A stretch of DNA of 5,704 bases from CAZXCQ01 sp964639275 (GTDB lineage: Bacteria; Desulfobacterota; DSM-4660; Desulfatiglandales; Desulfatiglandaceae), in assembly GCA_964639275.1 (NCBI GenBank), contig CAZXCQ010000345.1:1-5704 (forward strand). The letters are read 5' to 3'. Positions 5,107 through 5,704 of this stretch are shown here, one piece after another. Position numbers and translations under genes: made by a program. The first letter of the stretch is position 1. The number at the start of each line of letters is the position of its first letter. Below the pieces are notes generated by a model. That model did not search any database and was not told the origin of the DNA. It saw only the letters and a list, made by a program, of their open reading frames with translations.

Positions 5107-5704
5107 ATGAGAAGAGCTCTGAAGCAAATTGGATTTGGAGTGGTGCTGCTGCTGCCCCTGTTTCTATTCCTCAACACGGGGCTTGCGGCTGACGACGTAG
5201 TTCGTATGGGGGTCATCAGCCCGGCCAGCGGCAATTACGCTGACATGGGCGCAGCTGAACGCCGGGGCATAACCATGGCCGTGGAGGATTTCAACGCCAG
5301 GGGCGGTGTGCTCGGCAAAAAGATTGAGATGATCGTGGAAGATACAGAGACCGATCCGTCGGCTGGAGCCCGCAAGGCAAAAAAACTAATGGAGCGCAAT
5401 AAGGTCCACTTTATGCTCGGCGCTGTTTCATCCTCAGTCGCCATCGCCATCTCTGAGGTGGCTCAAAGGGGAAACACCGTCTACTTTAACACCAATACCA
5501 ACTCCGATGAGTGCACGGGCAAGCACTGCCATCGGACCAATTTCCGTGTCGGACCCAACAACCATATGCTGGTTTTCGCCGTCGGTCCCTGGATCGCGAA
5601 AAACATTGGCAAAAACTGGTACTTCATAACTCACGATTACAGCTGGGGCCGATCTGGAACAAAAGTCTTCCGGGAGATCCTCAAGAAGGAAGGTGGAAAA
5701 GAAC
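5107..5704 (+). CDS. branched-chain amino-acid-type ABC transporter substrate-binding protein (LivK-like), 3' end outside window
   Basis: The reading frame is open to the right edge (199 complete codons). Residues 1-28 are a Sec signal peptide (MRRALKQ, hydrophobic core, GLAA before D29). The mature part matches the Leu/Ile/Val-binding family (Peripla_BP_6): VVRMGVISPASGNYADMG (31-48), RRGITMAVEDFNARGGVLGK (52-71), the EDTETDPSAGARKAKKL segment (78-94), MLGAVSSSVAIAISEVA (103-119), and FITHDYSWGRSG (173-184). C136 and C141 in ECTGKHC sit where many family members carry a disulfide-linked loop. Full proteins are about 380-420 residues, so roughly half is visible. ATG 5107 has AAAGGAGGT 7 bases upstream. 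Proteins of this fold bind amino acids but also amides, urea or aromatic acids, so the ligand is open. Permease and ATPase genes may follow beyond the window. Confidence 0.93.
   Translation, partial: MRRALKQIGFGVVLLLPLFLFLNTGLAADDVVRMGVISPASGNYADMGAAERRGITMAVEDFNARGGVLGKKIEMIVEDTETDPSAGARKAKKLMERNKVHFMLGAVSSSVAIAISEVAQRGNTVYFNTNTNSDECTGKHCHRTNFRVGPNNHMLVFAVGPWIAKNIGKNWYFITHDYSWGRSGTKVFREILKKEGGKE

Overview
The window reads as a stretch of bacterial chromosome with every recognisable gene on the + strand. Shine-Dalgarno sites are strong and codon use and base composition are moderate. The gene mix is two periplasmic solute-binding proteins of different ABC classes, an SMP-30 lactonase, a CoA-type Nudix hydrolase, a TIGR04076-type protein, and remnants of AAA_14/DUF4143 and mazEF loci. 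This suits a metabolically versatile Gram-negative such as a sulfate-reducing or syntrophic deltaproteobacterium (Desulfobacterota). That placement is an inference from gene content, not something the sequence proves.

Layout. Positions 1-203 hold no gene I can name, only an 11-bp inverted repeat and an open frame. At 186/204-623 is a TIGR04076-family protein whose best ribosome site points to an ATG followed after five codons by an in-frame TAA; the rest of the frame restarts at 204. A hairpin follows at 687-703. At 801-1853 is a BMP-family binding protein starting at TTG. A 366-base gap follows, then an SMP-30/gluconolactonase-like enzyme with all four metal ligands (2220-3095), then a CoA-pyrophosphatase-type Nudix hydrolase (3175-3786).

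From 3783 to about 4620 the window is a small graveyard of selfish or accessory genes. An AAA_14 ATPase is interrupted by an in-frame TGA where Trp is expected and is cut off before its C-terminal domain. A mazEF-like toxin-antitoxin locus keeps its promoter, ribosome site and antitoxin start, but is collapsed by an internal deletion joining the first ~17 codons of the antitoxin to the last ~45 codons of the toxin. Positions 4621-5106 are mostly non-coding, with a promoter/inverted-repeat candidate. At 5107 a branched-chain amino-acid-type (Peripla_BP_6) binding protein begins and runs off the right edge.

How the genes fit together. The two binding proteins and the lactonase suggest uptake and catabolism of small organic solutes, but no permease or ATPase subunit is in the window, so partners must lie outside or be shared. 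I see no tRNA, rRNA, CRISPR array or intact insertion sequence. I do not find a convincing new system; the most informative signals are the gene decay between 3783 and 4620 and the interrupted 5' end of the TIGR04076 gene.
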